Assembly: GCF_018320785.1 (NCBI RefSeq)
Contig: NC_054882.1
Location: forward strand, 1,256,719-1,320,718
Source of the DNA: Cheilinus undulatus
Taxonomy: Eukaryota; Chordata; Actinopteri; Labriformes; Labridae
DNA: 64,000 bases
Direction: 5' to 3'
Positions 20,657 to 34,800 of the stretch are shown here, one piece after another. Positions within the stretch are counted from its first letter, which is position 1, and the number at the start of each line of letters is the position of its first letter. Made by a program: the position numbers and the translations under genes. The notes under the pieces were generated by a model. It was given only the letters and a program-made list of their open reading frames with translations. It had not been told where the DNA came from and did not search any database.

Positions 20657-21976
20657 CCCTTGTGCCTCCTCGGGCATTTTTGGCCATTTTTCTCAACTTT
20701 TTTTTAAATTTGTGATCATTTTGTCAGTTTTACAGCTTGTGGCATGAATTTTTACAGGAACTTTTCTTAGTTAAATTTTTGAAATCCAACATGTTTAACT
20801 CTTAAATGTCATTCAGACTCTCTCAGTGAATTTTCTACCCTCTGGACACCTTCGAGGCAGAAATGTACATGAACAAAAAAACTGCCATTAAATCAGCATA
20901 CATCAATATTTTTTCTACCTTTTTTCATAAATCTCTTTAACAACTTCAGACCTGCTCAAAACTACCAAACATTCAATAATTCTCTGAATTTTAACCCTTT
21001 TAAACTCACACAGAACTCTCCATAATATAACAGCAAAAATAGAAGAATGTGGTGCATGGTCCTACAATGAGGAAACGGTTGAATCTGGAGGAATACGGTA
21101 AAAATGTCAAACTTCACTAGACTTCTTCACATTGAAATGCTGACATTAAAGAATGCATGATTTTATACTGCAGTGACAGTGAGATTAAAAAACCTGGTTT
21201 TAATGGAAGTCAATGGAGGCATTTTAGCCTCCAAGGTGTCCAGAGGGTATTTCTGATATTACGTAAAAAAAAACATTAATAATAATTAATTAATAATTGA
21301 TTGCTAATCTTTGACCCATCCAAGACTCATCAGCACCAAAGCCCCATCTTTCTACTATTTTATGGAAAATAATTCACTTTTTGTGTTTTTTGCAGTAAAA
21401 AAGGACATTTTTCACATAAACTGGCATTAAAAGGGTTCAAATTCTGAGAATTATTGATTTTTTTTGTAGTTTTGATCAGGTCTGAAGTTGTTAAAGAGAT
21501 TTATGAAAAAAGGTAGAAATAAATATTGATGTATGCTGATTTAATGGCAGTTTTTTTCTATGTGTATTTTTTTTACCTTGAAGGTGTCCAGAGGGTGTTC
21601 TAATGTTAAAGCTGGCACTACATAAAAAATATTAATGCAATCAAATCAGTTTAGTTGCTAATCTTTGACCCATCCAAGACTCTCATCAGCACCAAAGCCC
21701 CATCTTTATACTATTAATTATATGAAAATAATTCACTTTTTTGTTTTGCAGTAAAAAAATGAATATTTCAAATAATCAAACTGGCATTTAAAGGGTTAAA
21801 ATCTTGACATTTATTGAATGTTTGGTAGTTTTGAGCAGGTCTGAAGTTGTTAAAGAGATTTATGAAAAAAGGTAGAAAAAAATATTGATGTTCGCTGATT
21901 TAATGGCAGTTTTTCTGTACGTGTCCATTTTTGCCCTGAAGGTGTCCAGAGGGCAGTACATCTGAGGGCACAAGGG
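20657..21976. mobile_element. piggyBac-like non-autonomous element, copy A
   Basis: Starts CCCTTGTGCC and ends GGGCACAAGGG, and sits between two TTAA tetramers (20653-20656 and 21977-21980), the target signature of piggyBac. Inside, a module with CCCTCTGGACACCTTC occurs once forward (about 20837) and three times reversed (about 21235, 21585 and 21945), so the element is partly palindromic. No transposase frame. Copy B is inverted at 60354-61670. Confidence 0.85.
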
Positions 21977-22279
21977 TTAAATTACATAATCCCTGGTGAG
22001 ACAGTTACAACACTAATTGTTTTGGGGTGAGTTAATAGCTGTAGGGATTTAAAGAAAATGAACCAAACAAAAGCACGGTGTCGTCGTTTTCCCTCCCACA
22101 TTCTCTGGATTTAATCGTCTTTTGGGGCCGGATGGGAAGCGTTAGGAGGCCTGATATGGCCCTCGGGCCGCCTGTTGGCGACCACTGTCCTACAAATTTG
22201 TGACGTCCTACATTTTGCTGCCCCTGAATGTAACACCGTGTATGTGGATGACAGAGGTAAAAACCAGGATATCTTTTTT

Positions 22280-22547
22280 CCCGTCATGCAGCGCGGCAGG
22301 GTTCTCCCTCCGTGATGATCGCATCCAGGAGAGAGAGAGAGCAGTAATGGCGGCCGGATAGATCCACATACAAACACCGAGTCCGCAATCAGCCGCTTCA
22401 CCGCAGCCCTCCGGGGGCAGCCAGTCTCTACACCGCGGCGGAGCTACCGGGACAGACACGGAGCGGAGACACGGGCTTCAGGGGGGACGGGAGACCTTTC
22501 TGTCTGGGACTTTCCTTCTACTTTACTAAAAAAAAGGAAAAAAAAAC
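22280..22547 (+). promoter_or_regulatory. strn3: strn3 CpG-rich promoter / 5' UTR
   Basis: GC- and CpG-rich sequence before the start codon, continuing into exon 1. AATGGCGGCC at about 22346 resembles a YY1 promoter element and also opens a uORF Met-Ala-Ala-Gly-stop. No TATA box. The leader ends in an A-rich run just before ATG 22548. The transcription start is not located. Confidence 0.6.
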
Positions 22548-22808
22548 ATGGACGAGCACCCCGGCGGAGGAGGGGTCGGAGCAGGAACCCCGAGACAGCC
22601 TCCGCCGCCGCAGCAGCAGCAGCAGCCGGGGAGCAACAGCAGCGCTAACCCCCCGATCGGAGGAGTCATGGTGCCGCACCAGCCGGACGAGCTGCCGCGG
22701 CCCCAGCAGCAGTACACCATCCCCGGCATCCTGCACTACATCCAGCACGAGTGGGCCCGGTTCGAGATGGAGAGGGCGCACTGGGAGGTGGAGAGGGCCG
22801 AGCTCCAG
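22548..22808 (+). CDS. strn3: strn3 exon 1
   Basis: Encodes residues 1-87. MDEHPGGGGVGAGTPRQPPP and a Gln run are teleost-specific low complexity; the conserved striatin region begins at QYTIPGILHYIQHEWARFEM. Donor CAG|GTTAGC in phase 0. The start is the only in-frame ATG ahead of the conserved part in the right context. Confidence 0.93.
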
Positions 22809-25800
22809 GTTAGCACACTTAGCTTAGCATAGGGAACACACTGGGGTGAGCGCAACAACAGCGGTTAGGGGGGCAATACAGGTTAGAGGAGAGGTACTGT
22901 TGTTTACCTGCCCTTAGATTATTCTCTAATCCCTCCTAAATATCAGATTATAATCTCTGTGGTCAATAATGAGGCTACACTGTCTATGCTAAGCTAACGG
23001 CTCACTGCATGAATAGCGGAATGCGCTGAGTTACCGTTAGCCTGAATGGAGCTAGCCGTTAGCTTCTCTCTGCTGTCAAAACACGACCTCGATAAACAGA
23101 AAGCTTATTCCTGACAACACTAGACGTTTTTAACCCTGAAGTTTTCGACATTTACGAAACTTTAACAGTGAAACTACACTGTAAAAACCCCCCTTTGTTA
23201 TTTTAGTGACTAGTATTGGTGTGGAAAAGGAACAAAGCTGTCAACCCCGTCTGTTTCATAAACCAGTCTGTTTAAACCTCCAGCTAGCCTGTCTGCTCTC
23301 TAAATGGAGCTAAAAGCTTCTCCTAATAGAAATACTGAGCTGTTTTAACAATAAAGACGGAGTAGGAGTCTCCTTCATTTTTGATCATCAAAACTTAAAA
23401 TAACCCATTTTTGGTTCCTGAAAATCAATTCCTGTTTTTGGTGTCAGATATATCTCATTTCACTAAAACAGAATCACATCAAAGTGTAAAAATGGGCATA
23501 AATGAAGGTTATTACATTTAATTTCAACACTGTTCTTCCTCTATGACACATTCTTTAATATTTTGATGCTTTTGGGGAAAAGTAGGGCTGTGCAGATGCA
23601 TCAGTTTAACAGCGGTATCAGCAGGGGTGCACGATATTATTGGTCTAAGATATCAAAATTTCTGCCGATATTTACATCCGATATTTTGCCTGTGTATTTC
23701 AGCATATTGACTGTAAATTTTGACCGTACATACTAACAAATTAGTGAAGTTTTTGTCTGAACCGACATATCTATGACAGTTGAGGTTTTTTCTTTATTTA
23801 TCCTCATTCTTTAAACATGAAAGTGTTTTAAGGACTAAAGTTTGTTTCCTTGGTCATCCTTAAACCTTAGAGTGTCCAAAAGGACTGACATTTTTTGTCT
23901 GAAAAGGGCATTTAAATATCGGTGTTGATATTGGCTAAAATGAATCTGTAAGTATTGGCAAATCGGATATCGGCAAAAACCCAATATCGTGCATCCTTAG
24001 ATATCAGCCTTGTTGAGAAAAATCAGCCTAATTATCTGGCATGAGGACAGACCAATTATCCACCTGGCCCGTTATTGAGGCTGATAATTGGCTGATTAAT
24101 ACCTTCACCAAGGAGGTTATGTGATGGGGTGGGTTTGTTACTTAGTGACATAACTCAAAAGGTTATGGACGGATTTTCATGAAATTTTCAGGAAATGTCA
24201 GAAATGGTATAAGCAAGAACTGATTAGGTTTTGGGAGTGATCCGGATCAGCGTCTGGATCCAGAAATTTTTTAAAGGATTCTTTACTATTGGGAGATAGG
24301 GCTTATGGTGGAGGTCTGCGCTGTTACCACTTTACACCAGGAGATGGCGGACATGAGTAACTTCAATCCCAGCAGCATTTTTGGGTGTGTTTCTATTCAA
24401 AGTTTTGGCGTTTATAGAGTTTGAAAGATGCACGCCCGGTCGAGTAGAGGAGTCGGAGTGTAACAGAGAGGTGCTGGGAGGAATAGAGGAATATTCACCC
24501 TCTGCCATGACTTCCAGTTGTCCAGTGAGACCATAGGTGAGACTGTCAGTGCATCTGTTGGCACCAGCAGGCAATGCTTCCGCCATGACAGTCCACATGT
24601 AGTGAAGCCAGTGCTTATCCTCACCGTGTCTCCACCCCACCGGGGAGGGAGTAATTGGCGAATTAGATTTTGGGAATGATCCAGATCACCATCTGGATCC
24701 AGGAATGTTTTCAAAGGATTCTTCACTAATGGGAGATAGAGCTGATGGCGGAGGTCTGTGCTCTCTGAGTGCTTTTCTAGTTGGTATCTGCATTTTATCG
24801 CATTTATCAGTAAATTCATTCGACTTCAGCTGCAGGGTACGGTGTGTCTCCTCCTCTAGCTTTACCTTCACCCTCCACAGTCTCACAGAATGTCCTAAAT
24901 ACAGCAGTCTGATTGGTCAGGTGTCACATGAGTACTGTCCAATCAGCACTTAAGCCTGGGGGCCACTGACACAGTGAGCGGATGACATCACTTCCTGTTT
25001 ACTTGTTGCTACTGTGCCTTTTGTCATGCTGATAGGACTGGAGCTAATTTAGGGCTAGAGCTTCATTTCTTAATCATGCTGTTTTACTTTTGCCATATTA
25101 AGTACATTTTCACATGATAGTAAATGTATCTGTTCCAGATATCAGTTGTGGGTCTCATGAACCACCGGTGATTGGTATCGGCCCTGAAATAATCAGTCGA
25201 CCTCTAATAGGAATGGGCAGGTATTTCAGAATACATGAATACTAAGGAGTAGCCATGGAGTTTCTTTAATCACAGTCATGAAGACGATGCTGTGAGCGTG
25301 TTTATATATATTTTTATTTATTTAGAAACTGTCTGTCTCCGCCAGCAGCACTGCTGCCTGAGTGTGAAGATGCTGGAAACATGATGAATGAAATGCTGCT
25401 GATGATTTCAGGCCAATCAAACATGCTCATACAGCTTTTCTGGTGTATCTGTACTTGTCTGCGGCGCTGTTACTGTGTTATCATCTCCTCTAAAGTCAAA
25501 TGGTTAAACGTATACTACCGGCTGTAACGTGAGTTTAAAAACACATTAATTCCTCTTCCTGTTGTTTCTCAAAGACGAGGAAGGATCCTGGGACGGGCGT
25601 TTTGAGGGATACTGCATCATTGACAGCATCATGTTCTGATCCTTTAAACGACCCAGTCCTTCAGAGGATTTCCAAGGATGCACATGTAGAGGAATTGTGT
25701 TATATTAGATTATATGATGATATGAGAGCGTATCAGACAGCGCTGGGCTGTTGTCAGCTGCTGCCGTGTTTATAGTCATGACCGTTCCAATGGCGTAATC

Positions 25801-28800
25801 ACGCACACTTGCTAGCCTTCTCCAAATGTGTTTTTAACAGTTACTGCAGAGGACTCTGGTCTCAACACTGTAGAACCTGAATCAGGAAGATCCTTCAGAG
25901 GAAGGGCCCTGAATTGTAGAGACGGTTTGCGTGTAGATCAGAGATGAGAGATGCCAAGGTTTAGGCTATGCCTGCTAGTTTTGGTAATCAAAACAAACAA
26001 AAACCCTCTGTTGAGCATCTAGGATTAGGCTGTTGAATTTGACCGTCCTGGGACGGGTCGGTATTTAAAGGTAATGATGCAGCACCAATACGGGAAAATA
26101 CCCAACCCTAAGAAAGACACATTGGTCTGAGCAGCTTTTCTGTTGAACCCTCCTGTTCCACGTTACTCTAGCCACTCCAACGAGAACAACAACAGCGGAC
26201 CTTCGTTAATGTTTAGCTCAGATGGGACAGGTGAGGAGACCAGGTGAGGAGACCAGGTGAGGAGACCAGGTGAGGAGACCAGGTGAGGAGACCAGGCGAG
26301 GAGACCAGGTGAGGAGACCAGGTGAGGGTCAGACATCAGCATGCTAAGGATCGGTTGGTTAATTTCCCATTTTGTAGGTCAGTAGAGACTCAGAATATCC
26401 AAACATAAGTTAAAAATGCTAAAAGAGTTTTTTATTATATATCTTTAAAATCGTCAGCTTCTCGCTGGCGTGTGAATGACGTGTGTGAAACATAACTGAC
26501 AGAGCTCTGGTCATCTCTCCGTGTTAATGCTGCGTCTTTAGCGTGTGTTTTTCCCGTAGAGAGCGATCTATGATGGATGTGATTGCTGAAATGTTGGATG
26601 GTTCATGTCTTTGTCATCACACACCCCTGGCATGGGTTCTCTGTGTGCACACTCTCTCTCTGTGTATAATGACAGGCTCTCAGCTCACGGTGAGTTCGCT
26701 CTGCTCTGACTTGTTGTGGTGTGACACTGGATGCCTTCAGCATGACTCTGACAGAACTCCTGATAAGAGCCGAACACACAAACTGCTGCTGGAAAACAAA
26801 CGCGCCGCCGCGGTGTCGACATTCCTGCCGGTTAGGTTTACTGCAGGAGGGGCAGAGGATTCTGGGGGAATGTTGACGGTTTGATTGTTGGGAGTTTTAA
26901 AGGTTGGGTTTATCATTAATGTTTAATTTTAAAGCATGATGTGTCTTATAATGCCTGGCTTAAAGCTGTCCTTGTGACCTAATTCCATTAAGGGTTGCTC
27001 CGATGCTGACCTCATTAAGGCTGGCTAAACTGGATGATGTTTGATATTCATGGATCCTGATTGGGCGCTGTCTGACCTGTATACCTGCAGTAGCCAATGA
27101 GAGCAAGCAAACCAAAGAGCATCACTGACCACATGTTGCATATCGTTAGCCTTATAGCATAATTGTCTCAGTCATATTTCAAAGTTTTAAGAAAACACAC
27201 AGATTTTGGCAAACACAGTATTTTTTATTTATACTGTAACAGTTCTACTAAAAAATGCCACAACAAAGACTACATAACAAATAAAAGTGACTTAATAGAT
27301 AATGATTGATACAGTGATTATGGACTGTAACAGGCGCTCTGATTGGCTGAGGATATCGGCAGTAAGGCAGAATGAATCAGCAGTGTTAGGAGAGTAGAGT
27401 TGGGCAGATATCACAATTTGGCCAAAAATGACTTGTGCTATTATGCTACAAGGCTAACAGTATGCTAATCTGACCCTGTATTTGCCATGCAGCTGACAAG
27501 GAAAGCTGCTTTGTTTTGTTTTTGTCTTTGTAGGGTCAAATTTTTCATTAAACCACAACATGAAACATGAGCTCTGCAGTATGGGCATCTAAGTTTTTAG
27601 CAGCAAGCGTGAATACATCCAAACATCTTTGCATTCGTCAGTGCTTTGTTGACTCCTTACACCAAAATGTAAAGACCTTCCTGCAAACTGAAACCTGCAT
27701 TGAAGCACATGCTTGTAGTAAACACAGAACAAAACTGAGCTGTATAGATCAGTCTCATGGATCAGCCCATCATCACTGATATCCAGGCTGGCTTTGAGTC
27801 CAGATCAGACTCATATGTGGTGTCAGGATTAGATCAGGGCTAGGATATGGCAGTATTCCTTTTTAATACCAGTAAACCTTTCTAAAATACCCCACACTAA
27901 ACAGCAGGGATTCTCAGACACACTCTGCTCAAGGCACCCCATCTTCATACTGCAAACGAAGAGGGCTTAATATAAGAAAAACACTAAATCTGAGAAGACA
28001 GAGACTTCTCTGTCCATGCAGCAAGATCATTTGGCTTAATAAGATATCTTGAAATAAAATTGTTAAATCTAGAAACAAGTGAGTCGGCAGAACCCTTCAA
28101 AAGAGTTAACCCTTTACCTACTAAAGATGGTGATTTGGACATATTTAGTTATTCTGGCTGTAAAATAGTCAGGAAATGCCCTAAGTCTGAGAGCTTTGCT
28201 CCCTTTTCCCAGGAGTACTTGAACTTGACTTTTCAACATCTGGTTAATGATTATTGCACATTATATGGAATTGTCAGCAGTTTAAAAGAAGAAAAACACA
28301 AAAACAGATTTGTTTTTCATGGCTTTTATGAGAAGAAATGTTGTTATTGCTCATGAAGTTTTGATTTGACATTTGAAATGTGAACCTATACATGTTTAGA
28401 ACAATCAGCAGTCATTTTTGGAGTCTAGGACTCTGGGTGTGCAAAACACAGTGCAAAAGAGAACTATATACATAGGAGACAATTAGTGGAAATAAAGGTG
28501 GAAAAATGCATTCTCAGCATCCTCAGTAACATGTTGTTATTGCACATGACATACACGGACAAATGCCACTATCTAACACTATTTTTAGAAAACTAAACTC
28601 CACTCTCACTCGCTCTCCTTTTACTCTCTTCCTTCACTCTCCTTTCTCACTCGTCTTCTGCCAAAGCTGCCGTTTTCGCGGTGCTGTTCAACATTACTGT
28701 AATATATATACCACTCATCATATATTGCTGGAAAGCACGGATTCTCAGCTCTCTGTCAGCGTTAGAATTTTTTAGATTGAGCAAACTTTCGAGGAGTTAC

Positions 28801-31800
28801 GGTGTTCAGAATCCGTGTAGTGGTCACATGATACTTCTGGTGTTTTGCTATTAATGCCCACGTCATATGGTTGTGAGTACCGTAATGAACCATATATGTG
28901 CACATGCCCACAATTCTCAGCTTTCCAACGCTGTTGGAATTTTTTCTGATCGGACAAACTTTGATGGAGTTATGGTAATAATACTCTGGACATATAAAAC
29001 ACAGCGCTGGCGCTGGGTCTGTAGGTAAAGGGTTAAGACTATACTGTAAAGTTACACCCTAAAATTAAGAAATTAACTTTTAAAACAAGGTAAATTATCT
29101 GACAGTTCTTAAACTAAGTTTTTAAATCTTGGTAAGCACCAAATAACTTGCTGTGCATATCCATACTAGTTCCTAGCTTTAGTTGTTTGATGTATGGTTG
29201 AAGCACAGTGCACACCTAGACATGCCTCACTCCTCCGTCTGGGAACAACTAAACTATAAACAACAAATGTGCAAATATATTTATATTTCTGCAGTTATTG
29301 ATTCATAACTGTAGCCAGTCCAAACTTATCGTACTTGTTTACATCAAATTCTCCAAAATCATGCCTACTAAAAGGCACAGTGAAAAACTACTGCAGTAAA
29401 AATCTAGCTGTCTAAGAGGTTTTCTTTTTGAATATTCTAATACCTGATGATATTGTGAGGTTTAAAAGTGGTTTTCTTCATCATTGATAGAATCCAAAAA
29501 TACCAGTGCAGACATGTGTAAAAGCGTCTTTGGTTGATACATAGTCATTTTGATCAGGTATGCTGTTGCAAATTTGTACATGAAATCAAGCTTGCCTTCT
29601 CTGAGTGCTTGCAGATATGCACATTGGCTGACCCTAATTTATAAGGCTCTTTTAGGCTTGAGTCCCTCTTAGTTGTGCACTTTATTGCAGAAAACAAGCA
29701 GTTGCTATGCCTTGCATTCTTGCACTTAACTAGTTTTATCTGTTCCGAGGGTAAGGACAGAATTTTTTTTTTCTCCATATTTTCTTACTGGTGGAATGAG
29801 GTTGGTAGTTTATGGTTAAAAAGGTGACCCTGTTAGACCCTCAGGATAGACCTGAATCCAGAATCTGGCCCCTGCTGTGATTGACTTTGACACCCCTGCC
29901 TTAATGCCACATCATCTGAGAATCACTGCTATTCAGTATTAAAGCCGGATGTTTAAAAACCGTTTTATTGAAGGGGGAGGTTGGACCAAGCACTCCAAGC
30001 ACAGAAAGCTGAGCGTGCTCCTCTACACATGCTTCATTCAGTCCTTTAACAAAATGCTTGGAGTGAAGTTAAAAAGCTAAAGAAAATAAGGACGTTAGTT
30101 ACGGCGGTGCTGGGACAGATTTAGAGTTGCAGTGTTGTTCACACACCGATGCTGGTTATCATTGAAACAGATCAGGGTTTGTCCAGCAGCTGACCTTCCC
30201 ACGGTGTTGGGCTCATGGTCAGTGTTTGTCATCAGGGAGGATGTCAGCGGTTTGGTTTGTTAAACTGCAGCGTCCCTGCTAATACAGGATAAATACATGG
30301 ATGAGTGGATGTGGCCCTGCAGCAGCACAAACTCAGTAAATCTGTTTTGACTGTGCTCATCTCTCTCAGAGCTGGCCTGTTGATGTTGACTGTGGTTTAA
30401 TAAATAAATTCAGATTTCTCTGTAAATGTGTTAAAGGTTTTAGTAAGAACTGAAAGTGTCAGACGCAGCAGAAAACTGAAACTTTGGCCTTTACAGCAGC
30501 GTCAGAATCTATAAACAGCACATGAAGTACAAATGTTCAACTTTTACTGAAGTCACCCAGGTGTCACCAACCTGTGTGACTGTCCTGGGGTCAAAGGTCA
30601 GAGCCAGCAGCGCAGCATCATAGCTGCTGAGTAAAGAGGGCATTTAGTGAATGTATTAAACATTTTTAACACTAAAGGAGACACGATGCTCTCAGGATGC
30701 TTTTAATACCATGACAGCATGGAGAAAGGAGTATCAGCCAATCAGGAGGGCTTATTTTGACCATGAGAGATGCAGATATTGATCAAATTTAACCCCTGGT
30801 TACAGGTGTGCAGATAACTGAGACTCTAGTAGCTGAGATGCGATGGAGTGTTTTTAGTCAGTAGAAGAGCTGCAGGGAGCTTTATCGTTCTGTTATCAAT
30901 GAAATCATGCTGTTTGTTGTTGTTGTGTCTCTGCTGTGATTGGCTTTTCAGCTACCAGATTTTGATCCTGGTTCTTGGTTCTTTCATAGTCAAACCCCCT
31001 TATTTGAAAGTGAGTCTTTCTCTTAGTTTTTGCACTTTTCTCATTGTGGTTTTGCAGAATTCCCCTCTGAGGGATAAATCAGTGGACTCCCTGCTGAGTC
31101 TGAGGTGGAGTTGAGCTTAATCATGTTAGCGTTGTCGTGTCTGTGGCGTAAACTTTCAATGACCTCTTTAAAAGAGCCGTATTTATGCTGATTAGGCAAA
31201 GACACTTCATGAGTATATAACCGAGAATTGACTGAGGATTTTTCCTCCTGGTTCTTGGGGAAAGTCGAGTCTAGATCAGTTTAAAGCAGCTTTTGGCATC
31301 TTTCTGTCTTGATGATGGCGCCCCCCTGTGGACCAAGCAGCACATTGTTACTCTTTGCAGATGATGCTCTACACATGTAGGTTTTTCGGAGTAAAAATCT
31401 CCTCCTGCTGTCTTCTAACAGTCAAACAAATCCTTCTCTGTAAATCTCTGCTGAGGAAATGTCAACAGCCTGTCTCTGCAGCCGTATGCTAATCTCTAAT
31501 CAGTAGATTCTACTGGAGCCACATGTGCTGCGCCCCATCTGTGCTGCGCCCCGTCTGTGCTGCGCCCCATCTGTGCTGCGCTTCGTCTGTCAGAGCTCTC
31601 TCCTTGCCACAGTCTGTGTTTCAGCAGCATGTGCTGTAGTCCGTCTTCGGCGTGTGCCAGAAGCACCACTCCACTTTGCTCTGCTGGAATATTTGCTGAG
31701 TCGACATGTCAGCTGGACCCAGACAGGAAGTCTTTTCAAAATAAAACACCTCATAAAGAGTCATATAGCGCCACCATTATATCAACATTATGGAAGTGAA

Positions 31801-34800
31801 TTACCTGCATACCAGCCTTGGATCAACAAAGTAACAGGATAGCTCAGTGTTTTCTGGGGTCTAAAATCCAGCTAGGGTCCGTCAGTCAACAAATCTTTAT
31901 TACCTCCACCAAGGAGGTCATGTGATCGGGTGTGTTTATTAGTTTGTTAGTTTGCTTGTTTGTCACCGTCTGGATCCAGGAGTTTTTTTAAAGGATTCTT
32001 TACTATTGGGAGATAGGGTTTATGGTGGAGGTCTGCGCTGTTACCACTTTACACCAGGAGATGGCGGACATGAGCAACTTCAATCCCAGCAGCATTTTTG
32101 GGTGTGTTTCTATTCAAAGTTTTGGAGTTCATAGAGTTTGAAAAACTCGAGTAGACGAGTTGGAGTGTAACAGAGAGAAAGACAGCGAATTGTAGTGAGA
32201 ATACTCACGGTGCTGGGAGGAATAGAGGAATATTCACCCTCTGACATGACTTCCAGTCGTCCGGTGAGACCATGGGTGAGACTGTCAGTGCATCTGGTGG
32301 CACCGGCAGGCAATGCTTCCGCCATGACAGTCCACACGTAGCGAAGCCAGTGCTTATCCTCACTGTGTCTCCACCCCATCAGGGAGGGAGTAATCAGTGA
32401 ATCCCGTGGTTGGGGGCACATGGGGACGGATCCAGGAATTTTTTAAAGGATTCTTCACTGTTGGGAGTTAGGGCTAATGGTGGAGGTCTGCGCTCTCTGA
32501 GTGCTTTTCTAGCTTTTATTATGCCAGTCTTTTTTTACTGACTCTAGATGGATTTCATACATGATATTTTTGTTTCTTTGGCTCTTTGGTATCTGAACAT
32601 CCCTCTAGTAGGGATGTTCAGATACACTCAATTTGACTCTAATCCCAATTTTCTTTAAAGAAAAACAAAATTGAAAAATATATTTTCCTTTTTTTTTTAA
32701 AGCAAAGTAATCTTTCCCCCAATTTTTGATTTATCTTTCTGGTTCAAAAACCCCAGAACCTGCACATTTTTCATATTTACTGCTGATATTAAAAAGAAAA
32801 ATGTCATTTGAAACAATTCCCCAATAAAATAAAATAGATTCCAATTAAAGAGCAGCAGTGGAGATGATGTTCCTGTCTTGGTTTTTCCATGTTTTTCTAA
32901 AGGAGTATCAGAATATCTACATTCTCGGGCAGACGCTGAGACCTCTGAACAGTCACATGTCTACCTACGTTGTTGATTAGCCTGTGCAGGGACAGTTCTA
33001 GCAGTTTCTGTCTGGACATGAGTACCGCCGCGGTGTCTCCTGAACTCTGGTGGAAGAACGCTGCAAATCTCCTCACTCGTCCCAGTAACGACTGACGCAG
33101 GTTCACGCAGACCGGCTCGGGTGGTCATATTAAGCGTGGGGGCGGAGCATTTGATGCATTAGAGGATGACACATCCAGCACCGCAGAGTTTTCATCCTCC
33201 TGCCATCACTGTTTTATTTGACCTGATTTTATGATGTTGAATAAGTGGAGTTAAAGGCAGGCAGCGCCCCCTACTGTTCAAACTGAGTATCAATACACAT
33301 ACCCTTTATTTGGGTGGATTTTTAGCTGAATCAGGATAAATCCGTACATCCCTACCCTCTAGCTCTGTTGACACTTCCACGGTCTCCTTTAACATCCACT
33401 CTGCCATCACTTCCTGTTTTCCCACTGCTCTGCATCCACAGAGCTCGAGCTAAATTGTTCATTTTGCTTTGTTGATCATGCAGCTTTCAATTTACATTTG
33501 TGTTGAAATAGTTTTAGAATGACTTCACATTCGATCTGTTTTTACAGGAATGACTTTTCAGTCATACTTATTAAATATTTGAAAAGGAGTAAGGCTGGTA
33601 AAAGTGTTACAAAAATAATGGGTGATAACTGGTAAAATGGGTTGTGGAGTGGCACAAAGGGACAAAAACTGGTGAAAAAAAGTGATGAAAATGGGAATAA
33701 AGGGGCAAAAGTACAAACATGGGTTAAAAGTGTCAAAATAGTTCAAAAATATAATGAAAAGTGGCAAAAATGGATTAAAGTGGATAAAACATGCAGGAAA
33801 ACGGGTTAAGAGGGGTTAAAATCTGGCTAAAATTAGTGAAAGAGGACAAAAGTGACAAATAGTATTAAAATGGGTTAAAAGTGGCAGAAATAGTGCAAAG
33901 ATTAATGACAAGGGGTTAAAAAGTGGAAAATAGAAGAAAAGTGGCAAAAATGGATAAAAGAGTGACACAAAGAGGATAAAACATGCAGGAAAAGTGGTTT
34001 TGTAAAAGTGGCAACAAGAGCAGAAACAGCCTGGCAAAGTTGCAAAAAGGGGTTAAAGAGTGGTAAAATGGGTGAAAAGTGGCCAACATTGATTCAAAAG
34101 CTGCAGTAATTGTTGAAAAAATGTAATAAAAAAGGGTTAAAAAGTGGCAAAAATTGAGAAAAGAGTGGGTAAAACATGCAGGAAAAGTGGTTTAAGAGGG
34201 GTTAAAATCTTGCAAAAAAATTGGTAAAAGAGGAAAAAAAGGGCAAAAAGGGGTAAAAATGTTCAAAAATGGGGGATAGATGGGGATAGATCCCACTGGT
34301 AATGACTAAAAATGTTCTGCGTTTTGAAAGAAAATCCAAATACTACTACAATAATGTTTCAATCAGACCAAAATATTTCTTTAATTTTTGTGTATTTGAA
34401 AGTCCGGCCCCCAGGGTCTCTGTGGAGAATAAACCTGGCCCTTGTGCAGATGGACTAGATGAGCCCTGGTTCAGAAGGTTGATCTCCAGTACTGGTATTT
34501 CAGGATGTGCTGATGTTTATAACCAGTATGTCAGTGGTCATATTACAGATATAGCTGTGTATATATTAGAGCTGTGAAAAAATATCGATACAGCAATATA
34601 TCGCGATACTTTGACATCCGATACAATATCGATACTTCAACTCTTAATATCGATTTTTTTTGTAAAAAGTAAAAACTCATATTTTAGCCGAGTTGTTAGT
34701 AAAATACGACTTCCGCACCTCCACATGTCTTACAAAATAACGACACCTGCACAATTCAAAGCAGACGTTTGGACGCATTTAGGCTTCAAAGTTAAAAAGG

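Noticed and set aside
22111-22459. Minus-strand frames over the strn3 promoter
   Set aside because: CpG-rich sequence with few stops; no homology or splice evidence.
28060-28356. 98-residue plus-strand frame as a possible exon
   Set aside because: It crosses the TTAA boundary of the MITE at 28110 and has no splice or family support.
32897-33106. 69-residue minus-strand frame in a GC-rich core
   Set aside because: Lies inside the hAT element 32609-33354 and matches no family I recognise.
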